DNA of 64,000 nt, taken from positions 6,708,501 to 6,772,500 of the forward strand of contig NC_059558.1 in the NCBI RefSeq assembly GCF_905220415.1. The letters are read 5' to 3'. Made by a program: the position numbers and the translations under genes. Numbering within the stretch: the stretch's first letter is position 1; each line of letters opens with the position of its first letter. Source of the DNA: Colias croceus (lineage: Eukaryota; Arthropoda; Insecta; Lepidoptera; Pieridae). Shown piece by piece: positions 1 to 11,442 of the stretch. The notes under the pieces were generated by a model. It was not told where the DNA came from. It made no database searches and was given only the letters and a program-made list of their open reading frames with translations.

Positions 1-1208
1 TTCGTTGTTTAACGTGGATATAAACTTTATCATGTCTATCACAACCAGCATGCGATTTTATTATATTTAGACATTGCTTTCTGTGGATAAAATAACTAAA
101 CGTTTTGGAGATGGCAACAACGAAATTGTATCACTTACGACCGGCAATGTATGGATATTTACACGAATTAAATATGCAGATACCCGCTTTAAAATAAAGT
201 TGAATAATTAGTAACAAAAGCTACCAGTATCTTAAAAAAAATCGCCATAACTGATAACAGAATTTAGTGCAAAATATTCCAAAAACAAAATCAAGCTCAC
301 ATTTCCACCCCGTTGTGTTATAATTTAACAGGCTTAACCTTATCCATCGTGACACGCTCAAACCACTCGAAAATCAATCCAATAATAAACAAAATAAGAA
401 ATATTTTACCTTTGGTAGAACATGTTGGAGCAAAGCGCCGGCCTTCCGTTTCGCCGCCATCTTGGATTCGCGTCAAACACTATTTTGTCTTTGGTTTCAA
501 TAATTACACTTGACAGTTCAGTTCATTAACCCCATTTCTTCAAGTGGGAACTTCAGCTGTTGGTTGCAGTTGTAATGCTATGATTGCGTTTTTACAAATA
601 TTATAATTAATTTTATGTAGGCATTGATTTGATAGAATTGGATTAGAGGGTAGTTCGCGATAGAGGGATGACGTACCTACTCAAATTGTTGCGTAGACCT
701 TGACATTTTTTAAAAGTACATACCTTTAAACAAACTATACCTACCTCGTAACAATATGTTTTATTACAAAAATGCATTATGATTTACCATTTTGTGCACT
801 TACAAATGAATCAGAGCCAATGTAGGTAAGTTCAAGACTAAAAAGAATTACAAAAAGAACAGAGTTTTAGATTACTTATATTCATAGTTCTAAGAATACT
901 ATAGAATTCATTAAATATTAATATTGCGACAACAAAAGCGTTTCTTACAGATCTATTGTTTAAACTGATAAAAGTGCGCCATGATTAAAAAAGGTATCAT
1001 TTTATGGGTTAAGTAAATATTTTATTTTTTACTACTGCTTGACTAAAAACTTACACGTTTCGACAATTTCTACAAAATCTTACTCTGAATGTATAATTTA
1101 ATAAAATAATGCAATGTCCGTCAGTATAAAAATATATCGAGGGTTAACTAACCCCTGTTAATGGGATATGGGTTTATTATTATTATGGGTGGAGTTATTT
1201 GTTAAAAC
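1..1208. other. AT-rich non-coding DNA
   Basis: No gene seen. The only standout is CGCCGCCATCTTGGATT at about 451-467, which echoes the core of the tandem repeat at the right end of the window. Confidence 0.5.
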
Positions 1209-1721
1209 TAATTATAGTCGAGCCAATTTAATAGGCAACATTTGACGTCTATCAATTTTATCTTCGAAGAGAGGTAACCTGCTTAAAAACATCGATTAAA
1301 GTTAATTAATCGATAAGGATTTGAAACATTTGTCAATCGAATTTATTAATTTATGATGATTTTTATTCACAAGTAATCAATGCATTCGATTCTAGATGTC
1401 AGATTTCGATTTTTAGAGTAACGTCTCTGGTATTTAAAAAGAAAAAAGTTTTATTGACACAAAATTGTAGCGACGTCAGTTGTTCAATTCAGAAATTGTT
1501 TATTATGTTTAGAATGGTTTATCAGTAAAATGAAATCTTAAAATTACTTGTATCGGTCATTATTATTATAAATATGTAGTCGTAATTGAAAAAAGTTAAG
1601 CAAATGTGCAGTTCTAACAAAACGAAATATCACGTTATTCTATGTCGTCGTTACTAGGTTACGTTGTTGAATTTTGTTGAACTGTCAAATGTTGCCTATT
1701 AAAATGGCTCTACTATAATTA
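1209..1721. mobile_element. MITE with 37-bp TIRs
   Basis: The left end (1209-1246) and right end (1684-1721) are inverted repeats with few mismatches; the shared core is TTTAATAGGCAACATTTGAC when read inwards from either end. The flanks allow a TA duplication. The inside is AT-rich with no ORF, so a non-autonomous DNA element is likely. Confidence 0.7.
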
Positions 1722-3891
1722 TATTGTTAATTATTTTTATCTATCGACACTCATGTTATATTTGCAGATGTGTAGATATTTTAAGAAGAGAGAAAATAGA
1801 AAAATAAGTCTCAATATTTCCTGTAAAAATATTGCCTTCCGGCTTCAAAAAATCACAAACTATGACGGAAAACTTTTAATTTATGTTTAAATAAGTTTGA
1901 AAATAAGTTACTTATATAAAATAAACAACACAAAAAGCAAACCACGTTCGTGAACAGAAAAAAAAATTGCGAATCGTTTAATCAATTTCCCGCCAAACTC
2001 AAATCACAGACAACATACACCAATGTTGCCAGTACAAAAAACGCTAAAATCAATAGAACTCAAATCGTAGTATTGACATGTACGATATTGAAGGGGCAGC
2101 CAGCTACTCATTGTGCGGGTCAGTACCGAACCGTGGGGTTACGATATTAAAAAAAGATATATTTAGGGTTCCGCTTGCTTTTTTGCTTGAACAATTTATC
2201 CTGGATAAATTGATCTGGACTTTGATCACTGTTATATTAAAATTATGTGCTTTAATAAATCTTACAATTATTTTATTATTATGACTCCGATTTTACAGTA
2301 TTTTTGTATTTTTTTTTAATTAATTTATGGTTTAACATAATAAAGAATTTAGAAATTTAAAGTAGAAATAAGTCGTCAAATCAGATGTAAAATGTGACAA
2401 ATTACGAGTATTAGTAATGGACATCATTGTTTACTCGGTATATCTGTTTTCTAGAAGTAGGTTATTAGCTAGCTAGTTTTATATAAATCTTGATCGGATG
2501 CGTTTTTATTTCAACTTCACTGTACTGCTTTTAGATTTTACGCGTTTAAAACTTTGAAAAACATACTTTAATTTCTCAAAATAAGCGCTAACGGTTTTGC
2601 CAATGAGTTTTTTTCCAAATATAATACACAAAGCTTATAAAAAATTAAATCAAATTTGAAAATAAAAGTAGTTAAGTAGGTTATCTTGCACGATGTTTCC
2701 ATACTGATAATAATTCGTTCATTGGTATTAGGAGATCCAATTTTAGTAGGAACTTCTAGAACTCTATTGCCCTGTTCGTACTGAGTTAAATTTAATAGGT
2801 AGAAGATCAAAACTTTCAGCATCCTATTTAAGAGTTGATAATTGAGAAATGTTTAGGATTTTGAGCGTTAGTACAATACATATTATGTCGTTTAAGAAAA
2901 ATTATAAGCAAAAGAATAAGGAATGGGAATGTACTGTCGAAGCGGAACCACATAATTATGATCCGATAGGAAAAAGATAGAGTACAGAATTAATTGATTT
3001 TTCTTTTCTCTAAAATTTCTAACTTACATATTTATATTAAAATTGGAAATTGAAGATATTGTGGTAAAGTTTAGGTATAAACATCGCCTGGTATTTCTAA
3101 GAAAAGTACCAGGAGTGTATAACGGCGGTAGAGCTTTACAGATTACATCGCAAAGGGCTCATTTTCATGCGACGCGCGGTACTAACGCTTTCGCGCTGCG
3201 ACAGGGATACGCTTAATATTAAATTAAAGTTAGGCTATAAACATTAGTGATTATAAAGTTGAGTCGTCATGTTTTAAAGGGTTTATGGGTAATATCTTTT
3301 TTACTACAAATATTTTTAAACTTATAAATAAACAAATCTAGCTATGTTATATGCAAAATGCATACATTATGTCCTTAGAAGAAACAATTTAAAAAATATT
3401 TATAACAGCTAGGTAATATTTAATAAAAACTTTAAATAAGGTATCTACTAGAAGGTCTCCTACATTTTGTGACAGTTTTATAATTCGCTTATTTTAAAAT
3501 AATACGTCTAGTTTGTTTTAACCTGCGCATCACCAGACCGCCATGCGTTTCTTCTCACCTATTTCACGCCTTCTACTAAATTACTAATTTATATATTATC
3601 ACCAAACTTCACCAATATTAAAAAGGTTAGATGTACAATTCCCAAGTCAAATACTCAACATGCTAGCAGTATGCGTGCAGCTACGATAACAGCAAGGCCG
3701 TTCGCTATTGGCCACGGTGCACGGAATATTTTTACCTTATTGCCTGACGATCCTTTGAAAATCATTTGATGTTTTTATAGCGGGATGTAAGAATATTGTT
3801 TTGTAAAACTCAGCGTTCAACAGAGAACTATAGTCTCACCGTTGCTAATAGCAACGCTATGTTATCGACCATGGCGTACACATATATTTGA
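1722..3891. other. Non-coding, probably intronic
   Basis: Short frames (60-85 codons) on both strands show no domain or codon signal. It contains the CCTGGTA hairpin at 3087. Confidence 0.5.
3085..3115. other. Short inverted repeat built on CCTGGTA
   Basis: CCTGGTATTTCT (3087) faces AGAAAAGTACCAGG (3100-3113), a hairpin with a 7-bp perfect outer stem. It includes two copies of the enriched CCTGGTA motif. Confidence 0.5.
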
Positions 3892-4189
3892 AACTAGCTG
3901 TGCCCTGCGGTTTGCCCGCATTGCTCCACTCCTATTGGTCTTAGCGTGATGATATATAGCCTATAACATTCCTCGATACATGGGCTATTTAGCAATAAAA
4001 TAATTTTTCAAGTCACACCTATAGTTCTTGAGATTAGCGCGTTCAACCATTCAAACAGACATATAAACTGTCAAGCTGTATGCATATAAAAGATTAGATT
4101 ATGTTACATGGAGTATATATATGCTCTTATTTTCATATCCTGTTCTATATACTGCGCAATGCGGGTAAAACCGCAGGGCACAGCTAGTT
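3892..4189. mobile_element. Element with inverted SINE-type ends
   Basis: The left end (3892-3924, ACTAGCTGTGCCCTGCGG and on) and right end (4155-4188, CCGCAGGGCACAGCTAGT) are near-perfect inverted repeats of about 33 bp. The left half matches, in reverse, the family copy at 28107-28308, so two copies may be joined head to head. Confidence 0.6.
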
Positions 4190-4795
4190 ATAAATATTAT
4201 CAGCAATGTAAACATCTGGAAATAAAACCAATGCTTCATTTTCAAAACAGCGCTTTAACATTCTTATTTCTTAGTTTTGGAGAATCGTGAGTTATGGCGG
4301 CACCCGGTTCGAATAACGTCTGAATAATATCCAATAACCAGTAGTTGGAATAACTGATTCTTTTGGAATATTGGGGACTTTGTAAGGGAAATGGCTGTGA
4401 CAATCTGTCATATAAGAATATTAAATGTCTTTAGTATAGTATCTATTACTGTTGGTTTTTTGTGAAGTTCAAAAGACAATGGTATCGATGTCAAGTTTGC
4501 GCATTCTCTTTAGTTTTGTGCGAAGTTTTAAAGGTTTAATCTTATTCTGTAAATTATTATACAATTTAAGTAGTTGAATGAATATTTATGATTATTAATA
4601 TAATATTGTACCACGTGGTTGTGAAAAAAATACGTGGTTTTAATCTGTACCGATTTTCTCTGCTCCTATTGGGAAGGTAGAATCATGTATTGATAATGAT
4701 AACCATCTATGAAACGCGTCATAGGCTTATTACAGGAAGAAGAATGTTTGCATAAACGACTCACAATATGAGTAAAAGGAAATTTGAATACATAT

Positions 4796-5064
4796 GACTG
4801 ACCGGTTGGCTTAGTTGGTAGTGGGCCTGCCTTCCAAGCCAGAGGTCGTGGGTTCGATTCCCACCCGGGGCAAATATTTGTGTGATGAACATAGATGTTT
4901 GCTCTGTGTCTGGGTGTTAATCGTCTATATAAGTATTTATTTAAAATTATATATGTATGTTTATCAGCCATCTGGTTTCCATAACACAAGCGAAAGCTTA
5001 GTATGGGATCAGATCGTGCCGTGTGTGAAAATTGTCCTGAATAATTATATTTATATTATATTAT
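4796..5064 (+). mobile_element. SINE with tRNA-Gly(TCC)-like head
   Basis: The head has an A-box-like GGCTTAGTTGGTAGTGGGCC, an anticodon-loop-like CTTCCAA (TCC) and a perfect B box GGTTCGATTCC (4850-4860). The body is about 190 bp and the 3' end is a TTATAT-rich tail. The cloverleaf is decayed: the acceptor stem does not pair and the anticodon stem is mispaired. It is a SINE, not a working tRNA gene. Confidence 0.8.
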
Positions 5065-5597
5065 AACGCACGTGATCAAGAATCTTTGTTATCATACAGG
5101 AAAATCGCTATGTTATTATAATTAGGATAAAAATGCAGCCAAATAAATATATAGTTTTACTTCTGAGCTATAATGATGCATATCAGCAAATGCTAATGAT
5201 TTCTGAATCAAAAAGGGAAAGTGAAAAGCTCTTTCTCGAGGAGAAAAGTTTTTGCGTATAAGTCAAAGATAAAATTCAAATGCCAATACAAATATTTTTT
5301 TTTCCTAACTAAAGATTATTTCATGAGCACATTATATTTTCTCTAATAAATATCTATGAGTAAAATTATTGTTGTAGCAATTTGAAAAACAAAAGTTGAA
5401 TTTTAAAGCTCCAACGGACCAAATACCTGCAATTAAATAGGTAACATTGAAACTATTTATTTAAGACACATAGGTACCAGTATTTTAACCGGTATTTTAA
5501 CTTAACATATTATATATTACAATACATTTTAGTTATAGGCACATTTCACACTCTTTAGGCTATTATGTATTGGTCTATTAACAAAATTATTACCATA

Positions 5598-6068
5598 CTA
5601 GCTTCCGCCCGCGACTCCGTCCGCGCGGATGTCGGTCTTCGCGTGGATGGTTTATTTCTCCATTTTGAGTAACTCTGACTATGACATCTTGTAAATATCT
5701 ATTGGACCCAAATACGGCTAGGCCTATAATAATACGCAACGTGTGTTCGCGGTTCTACGGAACAACGTCTATGGATAAAACTGAAAAATTAAGATTATTT
5801 TTTTTCTACGTATTTTTCCAGGATAAAAAGTATCCTATTTTACGCCCAGGATAATAAGGTATAATTATACCAAGTTTCATCGAAATCGAACCGTTAGTTT
5901 TCACGTGATGCCTTCACATACAGACAGACAGACAGACAGACAGACAAAAAATTTTTTAATCACATATTTGTGTTTGGTATTGATCCAGTAACACCCCCTG
6001 GTATTCATTTTTTCAATATTTTCAATGTACAGAATTGACCCTTCTACAGATTTATTATATGTATAGAA
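5598..6068 (-). mobile_element. Lepidopteran repeat with (CAGA)n run (family D)
   Basis: Starts ACTAGCTTCCGCCCGCGAC and contains the (CAGA)n microsatellite at 5926-5945. It ends TTTATTATATGTATAGA, the same end as the copy at 20600-20996. The GC-rich 'ctagc...cccgcg' end is the usual terminus of these elements. Confidence 0.65.
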
Positions 6069-6234
6069 GAGATTGTCAACCAATGCTATCTGCTATTCAG
6101 ACGCACGTGTTACCAGCCTATTTAGCAGGCATTGGATATACAATTGTTAACTGACCTTCATACATAGAGCATAGGCGTATATACCTCTTTCGTTAGTTAT
6201 CATAATTTATAGAACTGGATACTAAATGTTATTA

Positions 6235-6410
6235 AGGACTGATATTTGAATCCTTGGTTAAAATTTATCCGTCCAATAAAGTATTACACGAACATTTTAA
6301 AATGTCACTTGTAAACTGTCAAATGCGGACAATTAGAATACATTTTTGAAATGGTAGTTTAATACGTTATTCGATGAATAAGTTTAAACCAACGATTGAA
6401 AAATCAGCTC
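6235..6410 (+). mobile_element. TA-flanked MITE, copy 1
   Basis: The ends are AGGACTGATATTTGAATCCT and the reverse of GATTGAAAAATCAGCTC, flanked by TA on both sides. It is the same family as 29073-29257 in opposite orientation, sharing TTCGATGAATAAGTTTAAAC in reverse. Confidence 0.75.
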
Positions 6411-8266
6411 TAAATGACAATCAGCCGTTGATATAAATTCAATTAAAATTTTCGTGAGTGTTTTCCTTTACCGTCCTCATTTTCTGTAACTTTAGTTACC
6501 AATTAGTTATCTTTTATTACATAAAACTAGGTACATACTAAAAATTCAATATCTGATAGAAATTATTATATTCTTTATAAATTAATAAATCTAAGATAAG
6601 TAAATATTGGTACGTTTTGAAAATAAATAGTAATTTAGGAGAAAAGTTTGTATACTTGATTCCTGGTAACTTATAGCTAATACAAATTTTATTAGTATTA
6701 TATTATGCTTTTATAAAGTACCTAGTACTTATTCAATTCGATAACCTTTAATGTAATGTCAGAAAATATTTTCAACTGTACTTAAGTGTAACGCCATTAA
6801 AATAAGTAGTACAGAAGAAGTAAGGACAGGGTAGAGTAGCTCTAGTATCTACTAGAGATGCTTATCTAAGAATACGCAAGATTTTCATAATATTAATCAC
6901 AAGATTGTGAGAATATCTAATTATTTGGGTATTTCCCAGTTTGCATTAATTAATGGGAATTTGCCGGTAAATAGCGCGCTTTTCTTGTAAACTCTACATT
7001 TGGAAAGTTAAGAAACAACTGATTGACTTAAATCATTTTATGCCTTAAAATATTCTCAATTGTATATCAATGAATATGTAAGCAGTTAGTTGAATACTTG
7101 CAAGTTGTTTATCCTCTCTATTTACTTTAAGTCTTTCTTTATTTCTTAATGTAGAGTCAATTTTTTATTCAATTAAAATGTTCTAAAACATTAATAGCAG
7201 TTCAAAATTGTTATATCCTTTATTTAAAACATAAACAATAATAATAAGTATGTTTATAAATGAAGAAAATGAATAAAACTATTATTTTTATTCTTTGTCA
7301 ATTAAATATAAAATATACAGTACAAAATGAAATAAAAATATTTTAAAAATTTATTTAATGGTGTTGTTTATAAGGCAATACATTCATTTACCTTCTATGG
7401 ATTTTTCTATCTACTAAGCGATTTTTTTTAATTCGAAAAAATCTCTACATTTTTAAAACTAGTAGAAACGTCAAATAGAAGTTATTTTATTGAAGCAACG
7501 TGCCTAGCAGTTCATAAAAACTGACTACTAGAACTAATGCCGTATTAACCTACATTTGAACTTTAAAAATATCGTTGTGTCGAATACACAGCAACATTAT
7601 GCAAAAGGTAGTCCTTATCAGCTTATACCGTAAACAATTTGATTACACCGTCGCGCGCCTGCATTCAAAAATTAAACTTCGACACGCTAAACTTTTATGA
7701 ATCAATTAACTCCTGCCAACTCTAATTCCGAGGCTTAAGGAAACCACTTAACAAACGAAGGCCAAGAAATTCGCAAAACAATGCCTTGTTACATGTCATG
7801 ACAAAGGAAACTTAGACAGCCTCATCGATGGACTAATTGCATTTTTTGCAGTCACCACACACTACTGCCAAGGTCTACTTACTCATCGCGGTATCCATGT
7901 ATGCACTGAACAATGGGGTAAGCAATTTAATTGGGCAAAAACGCAATCGTAGCACAACGTGACAAACCTTATCCACTTATTTCGGTTACTTTTTTGAATG
8001 GGATAGTTTCGCGTGATTATCTGGGAGCGCGGAATACGTCCGGTCGGCAGGACGTCTGAACGCACACTGTCGGCTCGCGTGGTGCTCACTGCTCGGTTGG
8101 CACTACTTGAATTGTCCAGTAAGCTGAACCCCCCGGCTCATACCAAAATGCATCAATGACACTCGACAGTCGACACGCACATTTCTACGCAATCCTTAAA
8201 AACATGCTGATAGGCTTTTTTCGATGTTTTTCGAGCTCTATACCTATTTACCTAATGTTTAGGTAA

Positions 8267-8326
8267 GATAGAGTCATAGAGCGAATATTTTGTTCTTTAT
8301 ACAAAATATTCGCTGATGACTCTATC
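8267..8326. other. 60-nt imperfect hairpin
   Basis: GATAGAGTCAT then GCGAATATTTTGT (8267-8293) pairs with ACAAAATATTCGC then ATGACTCTATC (8301-8326): 13 plus 11 base pairs with a small internal bulge and a 7-nt loop. It could be a small MITE remnant or a structured RNA. Confidence 0.6.
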
Positions 8327-8908
8327 GTCAATAATAGAGTTCTTAAATAAACTCTACATTTTTTCACTTTACATAATGATTAAGGTATTCTGCATTCATC
8401 TATTAGCTAACCTTGTTGTAGCGGAAATTCGTAGAAAATCTGTACTGCAAGGGGAAAATATAACACAAAACAAATGTCATTGCTTCATCTAGTAGTAATT
8501 AGTTTCGATTACAAATATACCGTAAGATACAAATGATAAAACTTGCATTTTTCTAATAAAATGTACATATACACCGTTACCACAAATATGGTATCGGCAG
8601 ATGTACTTTTACATCTGTTTTTATTAGCAAGCATTTACGTCCCTGCAAAGACTAAGTAACTAATATTAAGATAATCGAAAACCGTATTTTGTATTGTATA
8701 ATCGTTTTTTTTATTGTGATAAAAAATACAAATTTATATCACAAGTACATTTTCAACTGACACCTTATTACTTTTACATAATAAGCAATATACAACAAAC
8801 AGTCGTGGTTTTGAGTACAGAGAATTTTTTATTAACTTCACCTGTAGGCTGTATGTTTGTTAACCGACTCCTTTAGAATCGATTTTGACCCACTTTAAAC
8901 GGACAGAT

Positions 8909-8953
8909 TTAATTCAAACTTTGTACACTTATCAAGGACCGGTGACAATACAA
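8909..8953 (+). repeat. Dispersed repeat fragment shared with 48219-48260
   Basis: TTTAATTCAAACTTTGTACA followed by CTTATCAAG-AC-GGTGACA occurs at both sites, with only a few differences. The flanks differ. The copy here is preceded by GTTAACCGACTCC. Confidence 0.65.
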
Positions 8954-9563
8954 TAATATCATGAATTTTCCCTATTGAAGCGTATTTTTTTTTATTCTTT
9001 ATACTTCATTCATTTATTTATATCATAGCCCATAGTGCGTGCAATCACGTACTAAGAGGAACTATTAAATACATTGACCATTAAAGGAACTGTATAATTA
9101 TATAATTAATGACTTATATGTTAGTGTAGTCGTAATAATAAATAACAACGTATGACCATTGAGCAGGAAAGATACGAATTTTCTAATGTACCAGGGAAGC
9201 AGCATGGACAACATGTGCGTCTGGATATGTAATTACAGTGGTAATTATAATTTATAACTAATCTGTTAATGATTACCTTCGTAAAACGACTATTTTTATT
9301 TATTTAATTTCTATGCATATAGATAAATAGATGCTTGTTCATTCCGTTCAAAGTTTTCTAATATTTAAAAGACATAGACTCTTACAAAGAACATCAGGGT
9401 AGGTCTATCTGATATACTATGTTGGAGTATATCAGGCAGGTAGGTAATACAATATATACTACATTATATTCTTTAAAAAAATCTTATATACTAATAGTAA
9501 TTTAGAGAACATTACTACATTGGAAGATACCAGAATGTTTATATTTTTAACAACACATCTAAA

Positions 9564-9755
9564 ACTAGCTTACCGCCCGCGGATTCGCCCGCTTGGTCTA
9601 AAACCTAATAAATTATATACTAAAACCTTCCTCTTAAATCACTCTATCTATTAAAAAAAACGCATCAAAATCTGATGAAAGATTCAAGCATACAAAGGGA
9701 CATAGGGAAATAGGGATAGAGAAAGCGACTTTGTTTTATATGTACTATGTATTGA
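9564..9755 (-). mobile_element. Lepidopteran SINE-like repeat (family A)
   Basis: Reverse-orientation copy of the family at 17092-17303 and 21332-21515. It shares CAAAGTCGCTTTCTCTATCC (in reverse) and ends ACTAGCTTACCGCCCGCGG. Confidence 0.7.
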
Positions 9756-10370
9756 CGAAGCAGCTTCTCAATTTGTAGCTTATTTTGTTATATATAATCC
9801 ACAGTAAATTAGCGATTCAAGAAGTAGTAAACACATTGTAAACAATGACATTTTACAAGTAAAGGTCGTTGTTAAGATCTTATAAGATTATATACAGACC
9901 ATATACTGAAGAACTTTAAAAAAACATAATTAATTAGTCATACATATTATATAGGTTGTTTTCATTCATTAATTATAGATTTTTCTTGTACCTAAGATAG
10001 GTATTAATAAGGTTTCCATAGAGATAGATCAGGAAGGCCTTGAAGTAGGATGTCGTTTTGGCAAGTGCTAGGAAAGAGAAAATGTAGAGTTGATTTTAAA
10101 CATTTACGAAAACAATCAAAATTATTCTTAACATAAAATATAATATATTATTATAGTGTATTAGATATTTGCGAAATTAGATAAATCACTAATTATTTAA
10201 TGGAAAAATCCTTACATCTTTCGTTACTTAGAGATAGAAGGACAATAATTGGATTCTACAGTATTTACTGCTTCATACTATTTATTTGAATTTACTTTTC
10301 CATTTATTCCAGAGAATAGATTTATAAAATTCTAGTGAAATCAGGGTTGATTATTGCCTCGTATATATAC

Positions 10371-10640
10371 AGGGTGTCTCACCGTCGGAGTAATACTTAA
10401 GGGTGCTTTTCCACAAGTAATGTGCGCGGATGTGTAGCAAGGAATGTGTTAGTAAAGAACCAATCATATCGCTTCATCAAGTTTGAAGCGTATTGGTTAT
10501 TAATAACAACCATAAATTTATAACAACAAAATATTACATTCCTCGCTACACATCCTCGCACATTATTGGTGGAAAAGCACCCTAATAAAACTTATGGATT
10601 TTTATACGCTATACAGGGTGTATGAAAAACTGTAAGTTCC
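10371..10640. repeat. Host repeat carrying CAGGGTGT at both sides of the MITE
   Basis: ATACAGGGTGTCTCACC (10369 on) and ATACAGGGTGTATGAAA (10612 on) flank the MITE in direct orientation. Related pieces are CAGGGTGTCTTAATC near 24309 and TGTCCTCACCGTAGGAGTAT near 26880. Confidence 0.4.
10400..10583. mobile_element. Fold-back MITE with 48-bp TIRs
   Basis: Left TIR 10400-10447 (AGGGTGCTTTTCCACAAGTA and on) and right TIR 10536-10583 pair with about four mismatches. An inner inverted pair (ACCAAT...TCGCTTCA against TGAAGCGTATTGGT) makes almost the whole element one hairpin. Confidence 0.75.
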
Positions 10641-11442
10641 ATTTTCCGTTTCGTTGTATTCCCATAATAACTGAGATGATAAATATAAGATTTTGTATCT
10701 TATAATAGAATGAAACTAGAAACAATATACTTCACGGTTCGCGGTCACTCTGCCCGTGACCACGATCCCTTTTAAGTGTTCGAAAGGTCGGGCTACTCTA
10801 TACCTATAGTTATTATCTATTACCTATACCTATACCATTTACCAATACCTATAAGTGTGAATAATGTTTGTCTGATTGACGGAAAAAGAATTATCAAAAT
10901 ATGTTTTGATGGTATTTGTTATTTCAACAGAAGATAGAGCAAAGTATTTGGAGCACTGTTTTCCGGTACTGAGCTAAAGACTTTAAAAGATACGGATAGA
11001 GTAGACTCTTTGGAAGTTACAGTAATGTGATGTGATAATGTGATGTCTATAATATTTGTAACTTTTTATTTATTGTGGGAAAAAATTAAGAGCTGATGTA
11101 GTTTTTAGTCTTAGTTATCATTCGATTATTTGCAGAAAAAATGCAAAAGTGCTATAAAATATTGTCTACCATGACAAATTAATAATGTTTGATACAGAAT
11201 TGACAAATAATAATGGTATTTATTTATTTATTTCGAGAACATAATGGCTTACAGTCATGCCAAAGCGCCACTATGCTATACAATACAAAATTATTATTAA
11301 CACAATTCAAGTCAAAACACAAAAGAAAAATACTTATAAAACGTTATGATAATACAAACATACAGATATAATAGACTACAATACAATAGAAATTAATAGA
11401 AATAGAAGACAGACAGATTAGACAGATCAGATTATTATTGAA

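Larger units (their letters stand above)
6411..9563. other. Non-coding, probably intronic
   Basis: AT-rich except for a moderately GC-richer patch at about 7600-8160, which holds a 68-codon minus frame without recognisable features. It also holds the 8267 hairpin and the 8909 repeat. Confidence 0.5.

Noticed and set aside
4801..4873. Functional tRNA-Gly(TCC) gene
   Set aside because: A and B boxes are good but the acceptor and anticodon stems do not pair. The sequence continues into a SINE body and tail.
7883..8089. 68-codon minus-strand gene
   Set aside because: No domain and no convincing splice boundaries; it lies in a slightly GC-richer patch where stops are rarer.
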